In this document: piece by piece, positions 1 to 7,337 of the stretch
Numbering within the stretch: the stretch's first letter is position 1
Layout of the letters: each line of letters begins with the position of its first letter
Made by a program: the position numbers and the translations under genes
Notes under the pieces: generated by a model
The model's input: only the letters and a program-made list of their open reading frames with translations
Databases searched by the model: none
What the model was told of the DNA's origin: nothing
Assembly (NCBI GenBank): GCA_002505935.1
Contig: DAWL01000029.1
Span: 1-8,719, forward strand
DNA: 8,719 bases
Source: Euryarchaeota archaeon UBA226
GTDB taxonomy: Archaea; Thermoplasmatota; Poseidoniia; Poseidoniales; Poseidoniaceae
Direction of reading: 5' to 3'

Positions 1-1
1 A

Positions 2-1957
2 GCGCTTTTACAATTGGAACAAGAAATCTTGAGTGGTTCCGACCCGCAGACTGCTTGGATAGAGCCTCATGTTTGGATTCATCGAATTGAATCTCCAATC
101 AGCACTTGGGAGTCTGCATTCGCCTCCAGAAACCGTTCGCTTAGCAATGCTAGCCAATGGGCAGATGTCATGCAGCCAATCATCGAACAGGGTTGGTGTG
201 GCAATGAATCGACCGAAGAGGAACAGGCAGCCTTCGAATCATCCCTATTGCTGTTGCCTAGAGATACCAATTTAGGAATCGCCTGTCCTTCTTTCCCTGG
301 CGCCTCTGCTTCTCAAGCACCGGCGGCTGACGAAATGCTGTGGATAATGTGGATGGATTCACATTCTGAAGATTCAGACCTGCATACGGTTTTGGCATGG
401 ACTGATAGACTCAGCGAAAATACGGAATTCGAAGTTTCGGCAATTGGCGCTAAGATGTTATTCAACAAGGCTAGACTAATCGCTGAAAATGATATGCGCT
501 ACATTCTGTTTCCATCCATATTGTTGTTAGGAATTATACTAGCCCTAGGGCTAAGAGATCCTTTGGTAGCAATTACAACGATTGGAGGTGTGGTCCTCGT
601 AGTTGCTGCTGAGTTGGGAATTCTCTCTTTGTTTGGAGTTGCGATTTCAGTTATCGATGCAGTTGCTTTACCGATAATCATGGGTGTTGCTGTTGACGGG
701 GCGTTCTGGTATTGTCGTTCTTCGCGCAAACGGGATGAAGTCCGGAGGATGCTGCTGGTTGCGATGTTGACCACAGTTTCTGCCGTTTCTTTGGCATTCT
801 TTTCCCCTATTCGTGCGCAGCGAACTTTGGCCTTGGTCATGGTTTTGGGTTTGATTTTTGATTGGTTATTGACGCGTTTTATCCTCGAAGATTTCTATCT
901 CTCTCGTCGTTCTGAAGAAAGTCTAGTCGATCGAACTCCAATGCGTTCGCATCCTCTGCTGTTCTGGTGTTGGCCAGTGGCTTTGTTGCTCCTGACTTCG
1001 GTTGCTCTGGTAGCCCCTGCTGGATTCAAGGTCTTGGATGTTGAACAATTCTTGCCGGAGGATGATTCTTCGATATTGGAGATGCACGAAATTAGTTCGG
1101 AATACGTGCTAGCCTCTAGTGCTACAACTTGGATAGCGGTTGATGCCGATGGTGATTCTGAAGAAGAATTACGAAGAGTGCAAGTTCTTCAACGGCAGTT
1201 AGGTCAACATCCGAGTATCATTACATTCGATACGGGTGTTGTTAGATCACCAATGGTCTTCGGAATTCCAACACAGAATGGAAGTAGTATAGATCAGGTA
1301 TCGGGTGACGATGAAGGTACGTTGTTGTTGCAGGATTCTAGATTGCAACGTGATGGAGTTACTTCAGGAATTGCAATAATCGTTCTCATCGATGTTCAGA
1401 ACGTAGATGCTGCCATACAGTTTGGTAAGGATGCTAGGAACTTGATTTCATCGAATGGATTTGAAGGCGGAGTTGGTGGGGATCTAATCAAGAGTGCTGA
1501 GTTGACCAAGGAATTCGATGAAGAAAGAATGACCCAGATAATATTGGCAGGTCTAGCAGTATACATCGTAGCTTGGTTCGTACTGCGTTCTCCTTTGCAG
1601 GCTGCGAGAATTGCGATAGGAACACTGGCGGTTGGAATAGCAATCGATGGCATGGCCAGTTTGATTACAGGTAGAGGAATCATTACTGCTCCAGCGGTAT
1701 TATTGGGAATGGGATTCACTGCTGATTATCTATCACACGCTAGTGTTGATCATGCCCCGACTAGAAGAGATAACTCCGCAAGATGGTGGGCCGCCTTCTC
1801 TTCATTGTCAGCATTCGTACTGCTAAGTTTTGCAACATTTCCTCCAGCCAAGGAATCCGGACAATTGCTGATTATCAGTATTATTTTCTCTGTTGTTCTG
1901 GCGACATGTCTTTCTTTCCAGCATCTGAAAAGCGACGCTATAGAACAAGAGGAATGA
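2..1957 (+). CDS. RND/MMPL-family membrane protein, 5'-truncated by the window edge
   Basis: This is a multi-spanning inner-membrane protein of the RND superfamily (MMPL/Patched-like branch), whose members move lipids or hydrophobic molecules using the proton gradient. The reading frame is open to base 2, so the TTG at base 14 is not a credible start. Counting from that TTG, an extracytoplasmic loop (1-155) leads into helices near 162-180, 183-203, 206-232, 246-264 and 270-291. A second half follows: a helix at 313-335, a loop (336-504), and helices near 505-525, 530-550, 556-578, 588-607 and 617-636. This is the two-fold RND plan (1+5, 1+5) with only the first helix missing. The GxxxD motif of helix 4 (G224, D228) and its counterpart GxxxDY in helix 10 (G567, D571, Y572) are present, so proton coupling may be intact. 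Cys62 and Cys91 could form a disulfide in the first loop. The substrate cannot be told from sequence. Family call is firm; subfamily is not. Confidence 0.85.
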   Translation, partial: ALLQLEQEILSGSDPQTAWIEPHVWIHRIESPISTWESAFASRNRSLSNASQWADVMQPIIEQGWCGNESTEEEQAAFESSLLLLPRDTNLGIACPSFPGASASQAPAADEMLWIMWMDSHSEDSDLHTVLAWTDRLSENTEFEVSAIGAKMLFNKARLIAENDMRYILFPSILLLGIILALGLRDPLVAITTIGGVVLVVAAELGILSLFGVAISVIDAVALPIIMGVAVDGAFWYCRSSRKRDEVRRMLLVAMLTTVSAVSLAFFSPIRAQRTLALVMVLGLIFDWLLTRFILEDFYLSRRSEESLVDRTPMRSHPLLFWCWPVALLLLTSVALVAPAGFKVLDVEQFLPEDDSSILEMHEISSEYVLASSATTWIAVDADGDSEEELRRVQVLQRQLGQHPSIITFDTGVVRSPMVFGIPTQNGSSIDQVSGDDEGTLLLQDSRLQRDGVTSGIAIIVLIDVQNVDAAIQFGKDARNLISSNGFEGGVGGDLIKSAELTKEFDEERMTQIILAGLAVYIVAWFVLRSPLQAARIAIGTLAVGIAIDGMASLITGRGIITAPAVLLGMGFTADYLSHASVDHAPTRRDNSARWWAAFSSLSAFVLLSFATFPPAKESGQLLIISIIFSVVLATCLSFQHLKSDAIEQEE

Positions 1958-1958
1958 A

Positions 1959-4900
1959 TCACAAATCAATCATCTTAGGCATTTCACTATCTTGGTCTTC
2001 TATCAATCCCGCCTGGTCCAATTCTGAGGCTACAGGCTTTGTCTCGACTGCCCCATCGAATGAGGCCCATGATTCAACCAAGCCCATTTCGCTCAGTTTC
2101 TTTCTTCGACGGCCAGCAAGGAATACCAAGAGTAAGATCAGAAGTGCCCCACCTCCGATTCCACCGCCAATCTGGCCCCAATTGGTCTCAGTTAATTCTG
2201 CTTCAACCTGTAAATCCAGAGTCATGTCTCTAACTACATCTCCATCTGTTGCAATTATCTTCAATTGCATCCATCCAGAACCACTTGGAATGAAAGTCAA
2301 GTTTCCACTCCACCTTCCATCATTTTCTTCCAGTTCGAAATTCCATTTCTGATCATATGCACCGTGAGAGAGTATTGCTTCAACCAACTCAGTGCTCCCA
2401 TCAGCGTCAAACATCTCAAACTCAATCTGTAGCGTTGTCTTCACCCCTGCAGTGAATTTATTCTGTGAGAGAGTCAGGTTACTCAACTCTGGCCAAGATT
2501 CTCTCAGTGTCAGATTGAAATGGAATTCGTCAAATTTTCCTCTAGTATCTGTGACTACTAATTTGATGTGATGATTTCCAGTAGCAAGTTCAACTTCTCC
2601 GTAGGCAAGATTCAGTATCTCATTCCATGTTCCGTCATCTTCGTACCTGAACCATTCGTATTTGGCGATGTCTCCATCTGCATCGGAAGATGAATTGCTA
2701 GAGAAGAACACCTTATCCGATGGGTTGAGCGTTTTGGAAACGCCAGGTATGATATCGGGGGAGTCAACTGCTGCAACAGGTGCAGAATCCGCAACCACCA
2801 CTGTAATCGTCTGATTGCTCTGCATTCCTGAATCATCACGTAACCAGAATGTCAACTCATGCGTACCAGAGGGTAATTGAATTGCATAATTGCCAATTGC
2901 ATCCACTTCTTCAAGTAGTGGACCATCGATTAATGGATGGTTGCTAAACAAGGTCATGGTGAATGTATCAGCATCGTAGTCAACAGAATTGGAGGCATCG
3001 ATGAAAATAGTGTCCTTAGACTCGAACCCCATTCCGTCATATGGAGTGACTAGTCCTAGTACCGGAGCAGACGGATTCACTTTGATGTTGAAGGAAGAAG
3101 AGGAAGCGCCACCCAGAAGGTCATCGAAAGTGACGGTCACATTATGATCTCCAGCAGGCAATCTTCCGCTCCAAATTAGCCAATCCACGCCCTGAGGAGT
3201 CAGAGGCCCACTAACGTTGGAAACCCAGTCAATACTCAATAGATCCGAACCGTCTGGATGCGGAGTGTTAGAGCAAATCCAGTAACCGACTGGATAATCA
3301 TCGCACCACGAGTCCCAGTCTCCGGAACCTTCAGTACTGAAATTGACTATTGTCGAGGTGTCGACAACAAGGCCGTCTTCAGGAGCATCGATGACTACCA
3401 CGGGAGCGCTGTTCTCGACCACAACAATTTGTGTCAATTCGTTAATTGTCCCCATTTTATTCAACTGGTCATCCCAGACTTGAACGATTATTTCGTGACT
3501 TCCGCGGGATAGATGTCCTTGCCAGATTAGAATGCTAGCGTTGACATCAGACGCTCCTAATTCACCGTCTATACTGGAGATCCAGCGAATGCCAATAGAG
3601 TCTCCTTCTGGGTCTATGGTTCCACTTGAATCAAGAGTAACTATCTGGTCAGATGTGTTTGCTTGTCTGCTGACTTCCAATGCAGGCACAGGTATCTCAT
3701 TGTACAGTTCAATCCCTATGCTCCATACCGATTCGGGGTTAATTCCATCGCTGAAACCTAGTTCCAAAGTGAAATTTGCTTGTTGAGAATCTGCGAAACT
3801 AATATTCCATTCTTCGGGGCAATCAGAAGCACATGTTTGTGAAGAAGGCCAGAAACTGGCCCATGTGCGTCGGCTGAGGGAGTCCCCTTCAGGGTCTAGA
3901 GTAGAACTGGAATTTATCGTGAGTTCACCGGTCCAAGGCATGCGAATGATATTGTCAGCAGAATCGGGTGTAGGAGTAGTAGTGATGCTGACTATTGGTG
4001 CAAGGTTAGTCAATTCGATAGTACGAGTTTCAGAGATACAATTGTTTGCCTCATCACAAATCTGCAAAGTAATGTCATGTACCCCATCACTTAGAGAAAC
4101 ACCTGTACCGTCATTTACAGATACGAATGAAGATGATCCAAATTCTCCATTCAAGGATGATGTCCATGTAAATGTCAGGGTGTCGTTATCCAAATCCCAT
4201 GAATCGCTGGCATTGAATTCGATATTCGCTCCACTGGCGAATATCTCTTGGTCTTCTGGTGTTGACCAAATCATGAATGGAGGTTGGTTCGCTAAGTCGA
4301 GTACACAGTACAATATTTCATCATCTTCGAATGAAAAGGTAGTGGTGTTCGTGGTGTTATCGTATGTGCATTCTACTGAGACTTGGGTGAAGGTGCTCGC
4401 CCCTGTATCATCCCAGCGCTGACCAATGTAATTGGGGAATTTGTCGAAGCCCAGCCAATCACTGACGTATTGGAAGTCGCTTGAGAATTGATCGAAACTA
4501 ACCTCTACATCAGCTCTAGGGACTCCATTTCCACGTTGGTTGATTACCCAGATAGTAATGTCCCAAGCCAAATCGATATGTGCACCTGAAGGGATAACGG
4601 CTAAGGTCAAGTCGATGTTTTCGGCCTGATGTAACCTCAAGGTGGAGTTAGTATCCAATGATATGACGTGTCCTCCACTTTCATCAAAAGTGGTTGACCA
4701 GTTAGCATTTACATTCTCCAGATTTACAGTTCCAGTACAGTCATTACTGATATTGAGGGCAATGCTCGTGATACTGCTGTGATTACTAAGGCGAAGACAG
4801 TCACTGCCGCGTAGGGTCGTGTGAGATAATTCGCTAACCCATGAGCCACTATCATCCCCATCCCAATGCAGTCCGAGGTGACTGCCGTGCATGTCTAAGC

Positions 4901-6644
4901 CATCGATAACTCCAGCAGCATCTTTGATGTCGATTGCAGGTCCACTTCTGTTCAGCCAAACATTTACGCCGAGTATGTTGAAATGTCCACCTTGGAATGA
5001 TTTGGTAAGTCCGCTGTTGTCTATTGCGATTGCAGGGGTTCCATTCAATGGGTCGTATATTTCGAAGCCATCTAACCACAGGTCAACGCTATCTTTGGCC
5101 CAAACCGCTCCCCAAGCATCACCGCGAGAAACACAATTTCGGCACATGACGTCACCACTGTTGGATTCAAGGTCGTTGGATTCAATGAATACCATGCCTG
5201 CTCCATCTTCGGGACCTGTTGATTGGTGTCCATTCCCAGAACTTGAAACGTTGCTCAATTCCACTTTACGACCATCATTGACCTTGATTCCTGATAGGTT
5301 GTTGTGATGAATCTCCATCCCATCTACCACCATTGCGGAACCATCGACGTACATTCCTTGTGCGGAATTGTTGGCCAACATCCAATCGTTTCCTTGGATG
5401 GCCCCTCCGCCTTCTGCCCAGATTCCTGGACCTGCTGAGTTTTCAATGCTCAAATTGTTCATTATCGGGGCGAAGAATGCTGCAGTGTTGTAAATTCCAG
5501 CCGCATGTGCACCTTTGACAGGGTTACCGCAATTCTTGATGCTGGCATTGTTGATGGTAGTAGTGGAATCAGCGAAGAATAATCTGATACCAGGGGCGAT
5601 ATTGTCTTCGATTAAGGCGTCTTCAATCCAAGCACCACTGGCATTAATCTCTAGTGCGGCTTCAGCCCAATTCTGATCTGCAGCCCCGCTACCTCCGGTA
5701 CCTCTTATCTCGAGGCCTTCAATGATTGCAGATTGGTAATTTGTGTAATTCATGTGATCGCTTTTATCGACCATCATTCCTCTAAACTGACTATCTTCGA
5801 TAACTACTCGGCGCATAACTGCGCGGGTAATCGATGAATCCGTGATATGTCTGATGTAGACTCCGTTATCGCTTTCATCAATATATGCGTCTTCGATGAG
5901 TAATTGTGAGTCTTCGATCCAGATGGCTGCAGAAAGTGATAGAACCGCACCTCCGATATTGGTGAATGTCAAGTTACGGTACATGCCACCAGAATTACCC
6001 CAGACGTTCATCGCTCTGTTTTCTAATCCATCAGCTGTAAATCTCTCAACTATCGGAGTAGAATAATTGCCTACTGATAATCCAATGCCCTGTCTCCACT
6101 CGACTCCATTGGCGAAACCTTGCCCTCCATCTTGGATATTGAGGTCCCTGATGATTGGGGATGCTGAGTTGAACAAATCTATCGCGACTCGATCAGCATC
6201 TTCGATAGAGACGTTATACAGGCCGGGGTTGCTGTTGTAGATTGTAATCGCATATTCAGAGTCTTCAATGGTGAGATTGTCGATGATACTACCGCGGTTT
6301 TTTGAAGTGGAATTGAACTGAAGTCCTTGATGATCTCCGAATCCTTGACTGTGAATCTTTGCGGGACAGGATTGTGTTCCTTTGACGGTCAATCTCCCAT
6401 CAATGTAGATTCTGATACCTGAAGCCATCCAAATTTGGGTGCAGTCATCGATAATCAGTGCGTCTGAAGAAGATACATGATATGAAGAATTGAGCCAGAC
6501 ATTTCCACTCCAGGTAGTTGTCGCTCTAGCACTACTTGCAGATGCATCATTTGATTCATGTTCTTGCGATAATGGTGAAATTGTCGAATATGGGCAAAGT
6601 ATCAGCAGGCCGAGCACAAGAAAAACAGCATACTGCGGCCTCAT
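1959..6644 (-). CDS. Giant cell-surface protein: beta-helix, PKD-like repeats, C-terminal membrane anchor
   Basis: This is a predicted type I membrane protein of about 1561 residues. The frame is open up to an ATG at 6734, but I chose the ATG at 6644 (residue 31 of the longer form) because it starts directly on a signal peptide (MRPQY, then a hydrophobic run ending near LLILC). The first 30 residues of the longer form are polar and have no ribosome binding site. In long-form numbering: right-handed beta-helix about 75-720 (turns of the type IxxLxIEDS, GIYN, GIWAE); a carboxypeptidase-regulatory-like beta-sandwich about 725-815; six PKD-like domains 817-1411; a divergent Ig-like domain 1412-1511; a membrane helix 1521-1541; RRRKK at 1542-1546; and an acidic tail of about 45 residues. 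Many NxS/T sequons and closely spaced cysteines fit an extracellular fate. The role is probably adhesion or polysaccharide binding. No catalytic site was identified, so an enzyme role is unproven. Confidence 0.85.
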   Translation of the reverse strand: MRPQYAVFLVLGLLILCPYSTISPLSQEHESNDASASSARATTTWSGNVWLNSSYHVSSSDALIIDDCTQIWMASGIRIYIDGRLTVKGTQSCPAKIHSQGFGDHQGLQFNSTSKNRGSIIDNLTIEDSEYAITIYNSNPGLYNVSIEDADRVAIDLFNSASPIIRDLNIQDGGQGFANGVEWRQGIGLSVGNYSTPIVERFTADGLENRAMNVWGNSGGMYRNLTFTNIGGAVLSLSAAIWIEDSQLLIEDAYIDESDNGVYIRHITDSSITRAVMRRVVIEDSQFRGMMVDKSDHMNYTNYQSAIIEGLEIRGTGGSGAADQNWAEAALEINASGAWIEDALIEDNIAPGIRLFFADSTTTINNASIKNCGNPVKGAHAAGIYNTAAFFAPIMNNLSIENSAGPGIWAEGGGAIQGNDWMLANNSAQGMYVDGSAMVVDGMEIHHNNLSGIKVNDGRKVELSNVSSSGNGHQSTGPEDGAGMVFIESNDLESNSGDVMCRNCVSRGDAWGAVWAKDSVDLWLDGFEIYDPLNGTPAIAIDNSGLTKSFQGGHFNILGVNVWLNRSGPAIDIKDAAGVIDGLDMHGSHLGLHWDGDDSGSWVSELSHTTLRGSDCLRLSNHSSITSIALNISNDCTGTVNLENVNANWSTTFDESGGHVISLDTNSTLRLHQAENIDLTLAVIPSGAHIDLAWDITIWVINQRGNGVPRADVEVSFDQFSSDFQYVSDWLGFDKFPNYIGQRWDDTGASTFTQVSVECTYDNTTNTTTFSFEDDEILYCVLDLANQPPFMIWSTPEDQEIFASGANIEFNASDSWDLDNDTLTFTWTSSLNGEFGSSSFVSVNDGTGVSLSDGVHDITLQICDEANNCISETRTIELTNLAPIVSITTTPTPDSADNIIRMPWTGELTINSSSTLDPEGDSLSRRTWASFWPSSQTCASDCPEEWNISFADSQQANFTLELGFSDGINPESVWSIGIELYNEIPVPALEVSRQANTSDQIVTLDSSGTIDPEGDSIGIRWISSIDGELGASDVNASILIWQGHLSRGSHEIIVQVWDDQLNKMGTINELTQIVVVENSAPVVVIDAPEDGLVVDTSTIVNFSTEGSGDWDSWCDDYPVGYWICSNTPHPDGSDLLSIDWVSNVSGPLTPQGVDWLIWSGRLPAGDHNVTVTFDDLLGGASSSSFNIKVNPSAPVLGLVTPYDGMGFESKDTIFIDASNSVDYDADTFTMTLFSNHPLIDGPLLEEVDAIGNYAIQLPSGTHELTFWLRDDSGMQSNQTITVVVADSAPVAAVDSPDIIPGVSKTLNPSDKVFFSSNSSSDADGDIAKYEWFRYEDDGTWNEILNLAYGEVELATGNHHIKLVVTDTRGKFDEFHFNLTLRESWPELSNLTLSQNKFTAGVKTTLQIEFEMFDADGSTELVEAILSHGAYDQKWNFELEENDGRWSGNLTFIPSGSGWMQLKIIATDGDVVRDMTLDLQVEAELTETNWGQIGGGIGGGALLILLLVFLAGRRRKKLSEMGLVESWASFDGAVETKPVASELDQAGLIEDQDSEMPKMIDL
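2202..4286 (-). repeat. Tandem PKD-like / Ig-like domain array (seven units) in the giant surface protein
   Basis: Seven units of about 90-110 residues lie at roughly 817-908, 911-1010, 1012-1106, 1107-1219, 1220-1314, 1315-1411 and 1412-1511 (numbered from the ATG at 6734). Units 1-6 open with an NxxP or xSAPV strand. Units 1, 2, 3 and 6 carry a DPEGD-like turn before a tryptophan strand (TLDPEGDS, TIDPEGDS, DLDNDT, DADGDI). Five units share a closing strand of the form L(S/P/A)xGxHxhxhxhxD, as in LSRGSHEIIVQVWD. Units 1 and 3 also share WxSSxxGExG. Unit 7 lacks these marks and is a different Ig-like domain. The array probably works as a stalk lifting the beta-helix off the membrane. Confidence 0.75.
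4575..6512 (-). other. Right-handed parallel beta-helix domain of the giant surface protein
   Basis: Residues about 75-720 (numbered from the ATG at 6734) consist of irregular turns of roughly 20-30 residues. Each carries alternating hydrophobic strands such as IIDNLTIEDSEYAITIYNS and the recurring phrases IEDS, IEDA, GIRL and GIYN. This is the PbH1/NosD-like pattern of pectate-lyase-type folds. Such domains often bind or cleave polysaccharides, but many in archaeal surface proteins are non-catalytic scaffolds. A CxxC (MCRNC, residues 530-534) and paired cysteines (98/123 and 646/666) suggest disulfides. Cys402 has no obvious nearby partner. Confidence 0.75.
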
Positions 6645-6668
6645 GTATTGCGAGGCTAGCCCTTTGTC

Positions 6669-6676
6669 TGTTAAAG
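6669..6676 (-). promoter_or_regulatory. Possible TATA box of the giant surface-protein gene
   Basis: On the minus strand this reads CTTTAACA, lying 25-32 bases before the A of the ATG at 6644. That is where an archaeal TATA box would sit if the mRNA were leaderless, and no Shine-Dalgarno sequence precedes this ATG. The match to the archaeal consensus is only partial and no clear BRE is seen. A second AT-rich candidate (TTATTGATA) lies further upstream, near 6713-6722. Confidence 0.25.
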
Positions 6677-6755
6677 GAACCCCTTGATGTGTAACGTCAA
6701 AATCGGTAGTTGTATCAATAATTCGCAAGTACATGCTTTCGGATACTAACAGAAT

Positions 6756-6989
6756 TCACAATTCAGTTCCGATCAATGTCTTGGTATCTTTGATACCGGG
6801 AATAACTCTGACCTGTTCGACAATACAACGAGTAAGTTCAGCCTCATCGTCTGCTTGAATCTTAGCGATTAAATCATATTCGCCAAATAGCATCCAACGT
6901 CCTGAAACCATTTCGATATTATCTAGAGCAGAACGTATGTCATGCTCAAATCCTGCCATGGTGTTGATTAATACGAATCCAATTGCCAT
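6756..6989 (-). CDS. Stand-alone Lrp/AsnC ligand-binding (RAM) domain protein, second of a pair
   Basis: The 77-residue protein is a single RAM domain (AsnC_trans_reg family), the effector-binding and oligomerising half of Lrp/AsnC regulators. There is no helix-turn-helix, and none is encoded upstream in frame. Landmarks are the N-terminal strand GFVLINT, the helix around HDIRSALDNI, the core motif FGEYDLIAKI (35-44), and the C-terminal strand GIKDTKTLIG (65-74). Family members form dimers and higher rings that bind amino acids or other small ligands between subunits. Without a DNA-binding part it probably modulates a partner, such as a full-length Lrp protein. It aligns without gaps to the upstream neighbour with 30 of 77 identical residues (counted by hand). 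Only 9 bases separate the two genes, and its ribosome binding site overlaps the neighbour's stop codon, so they are co-transcribed and probably coupled in translation. Confidence 0.88.
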   Translation of the reverse strand: MAIGFVLINTMAGFEHDIRSALDNIEMVSGRWMLFGEYDLIAKIQADDEAELTRCIVEQVRVIPGIKDTKTLIGTEL

Positions 6990-6993
6990 TTTT

Positions 6994-7000
6994 TCACCTC
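6994..7000 (-). promoter_or_regulatory. Shine-Dalgarno sequence overlapping the upstream stop codon
   Basis: The minus strand reads GAGGTGA, followed by four A residues and the ATG at 6989. The GA at its front belongs to the TGA stop of the preceding RAM-domain gene, so a ribosome terminating there would sit on the binding site of the next gene. This fixes the start of the downstream gene and supports translational coupling. Confidence 0.8.
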
Positions 7001-7232
7001 AGTAATCTACTGCAATCAAGGTCTGGGTATCGCTAACGCCCTCAATCAATCTGAACTCGTGCATCAAGTAGGAAGTGAGAGTCTTCTGGTCAATTGCTGA
7101 CACTCTGGCAAGTAGATCATACTCCCCATAGAGAACGTGCAATTCAGCCACATTTTCATGCCCATCAAGAGCAAAGTAAACATCTCTTTCTTTGGACGGT
7201 TGAGTCTTGAATAGAATGAATGCTTCAGGCAT
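6999..7232 (-). CDS. Stand-alone Lrp/AsnC ligand-binding (RAM) domain protein, first of a pair
   Basis: This is a 77-residue RAM-only protein, the same length as its downstream paralogue. The landmarks are the strand AFILFKT, the helix RDVYFALDGH, the core motif YGEYDLLARV (35-44) and the closing strand GVSDTQTLIA (65-74). The hydrophobic positions and the GEYDL core match the AsnC/Lrp effector fold, and no helix-turn-helix is present. The ATG at 7232 is preceded at 5 bases by AAAGGTG, which decides the start. It follows the thrombospondin-repeat gene on the same strand after 105 bases, so it may have its own promoter, although I see no convincing TATA box there. By family precedent it binds an amino acid or related metabolite. 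The identical length and tight coupling to the paralogue suggest a hetero-oligomer, which is an inference. Confidence 0.88.
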   Translation of the reverse strand: MPEAFILFKTQPSKERDVYFALDGHENVAELHVLYGEYDLLARVSAIDQKTLTSYLMHEFRLIEGVSDTQTLIAVDY

Positions 7233-7337
7233 CTTGACACCTTTTCAGAACTCCGACCAATGCCCCCTTCTTGATGGTTACCCCGAAGGAAATGTGAACT
7301 TGGATTGAAAATCTGATAGCATTCTCAAATCGTTAAT
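7233..7337 (-). other. Intergenic region between the thrombospondin-repeat gene and the RAM pair
   Basis: These 105 bases contain the Shine-Dalgarno site near the RAM gene but no clear TATA box, no strong hairpin and no long T-run in the direction of transcription. Either weak promoter elements are hidden here or the RAM genes are transcribed through from the surface-protein gene. Confidence 0.4.
7238..7244 (-). promoter_or_regulatory. Shine-Dalgarno sequence of the first RAM-domain gene
   Basis: The minus strand reads AAAGGTG, then TCAAG, then the ATG at 7232. The GGTG core at this spacing is like the one before the second RAM gene, so both small genes use led translation initiation. The giant surface gene shows no such site. 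Confidence 0.65.

Noticed and set aside
14..16. TTG as the start of the RND gene, and likewise TTG at 8691-8693 for the calcium-repeat gene.
   Set aside because: Both frames stay open to the window edge with sequence that fits the protein (for the second, another DGDG repeat), so both genes are simply cut by the window.
1783..2352. A 189-codon plus-strand open frame running across the convergent junction.
   Set aside because: It overlaps the end of the RND gene and the antisense of the surface gene, has no recognisable fold or ribosome site, and its composition is that of a shadow frame.
3865..4422. A 185-codon plus-strand open frame antisense to the PKD region.
   Set aside because: The opposite frame is a clear multi-domain coding region with family motifs. 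The antisense product is serine-rich and shows no domain.
6590..6620. Possible lipoprotein signal (LLILC) in the giant surface protein.
   Set aside because: The residue before the cysteine is Leu rather than Gly, Ala or Ser. The protein already has a C-terminal membrane helix, so an ordinary signal peptide is more likely.
6756..7232. Idea that the two small proteins are fragments of one full Lrp regulator broken by mutation.
   Set aside because: Each has its own Shine-Dalgarno site, start and complete RAM fold of the same length. Neither encodes helix-turn-helix residues, and no disrupted HTH coding is seen in the flanks.
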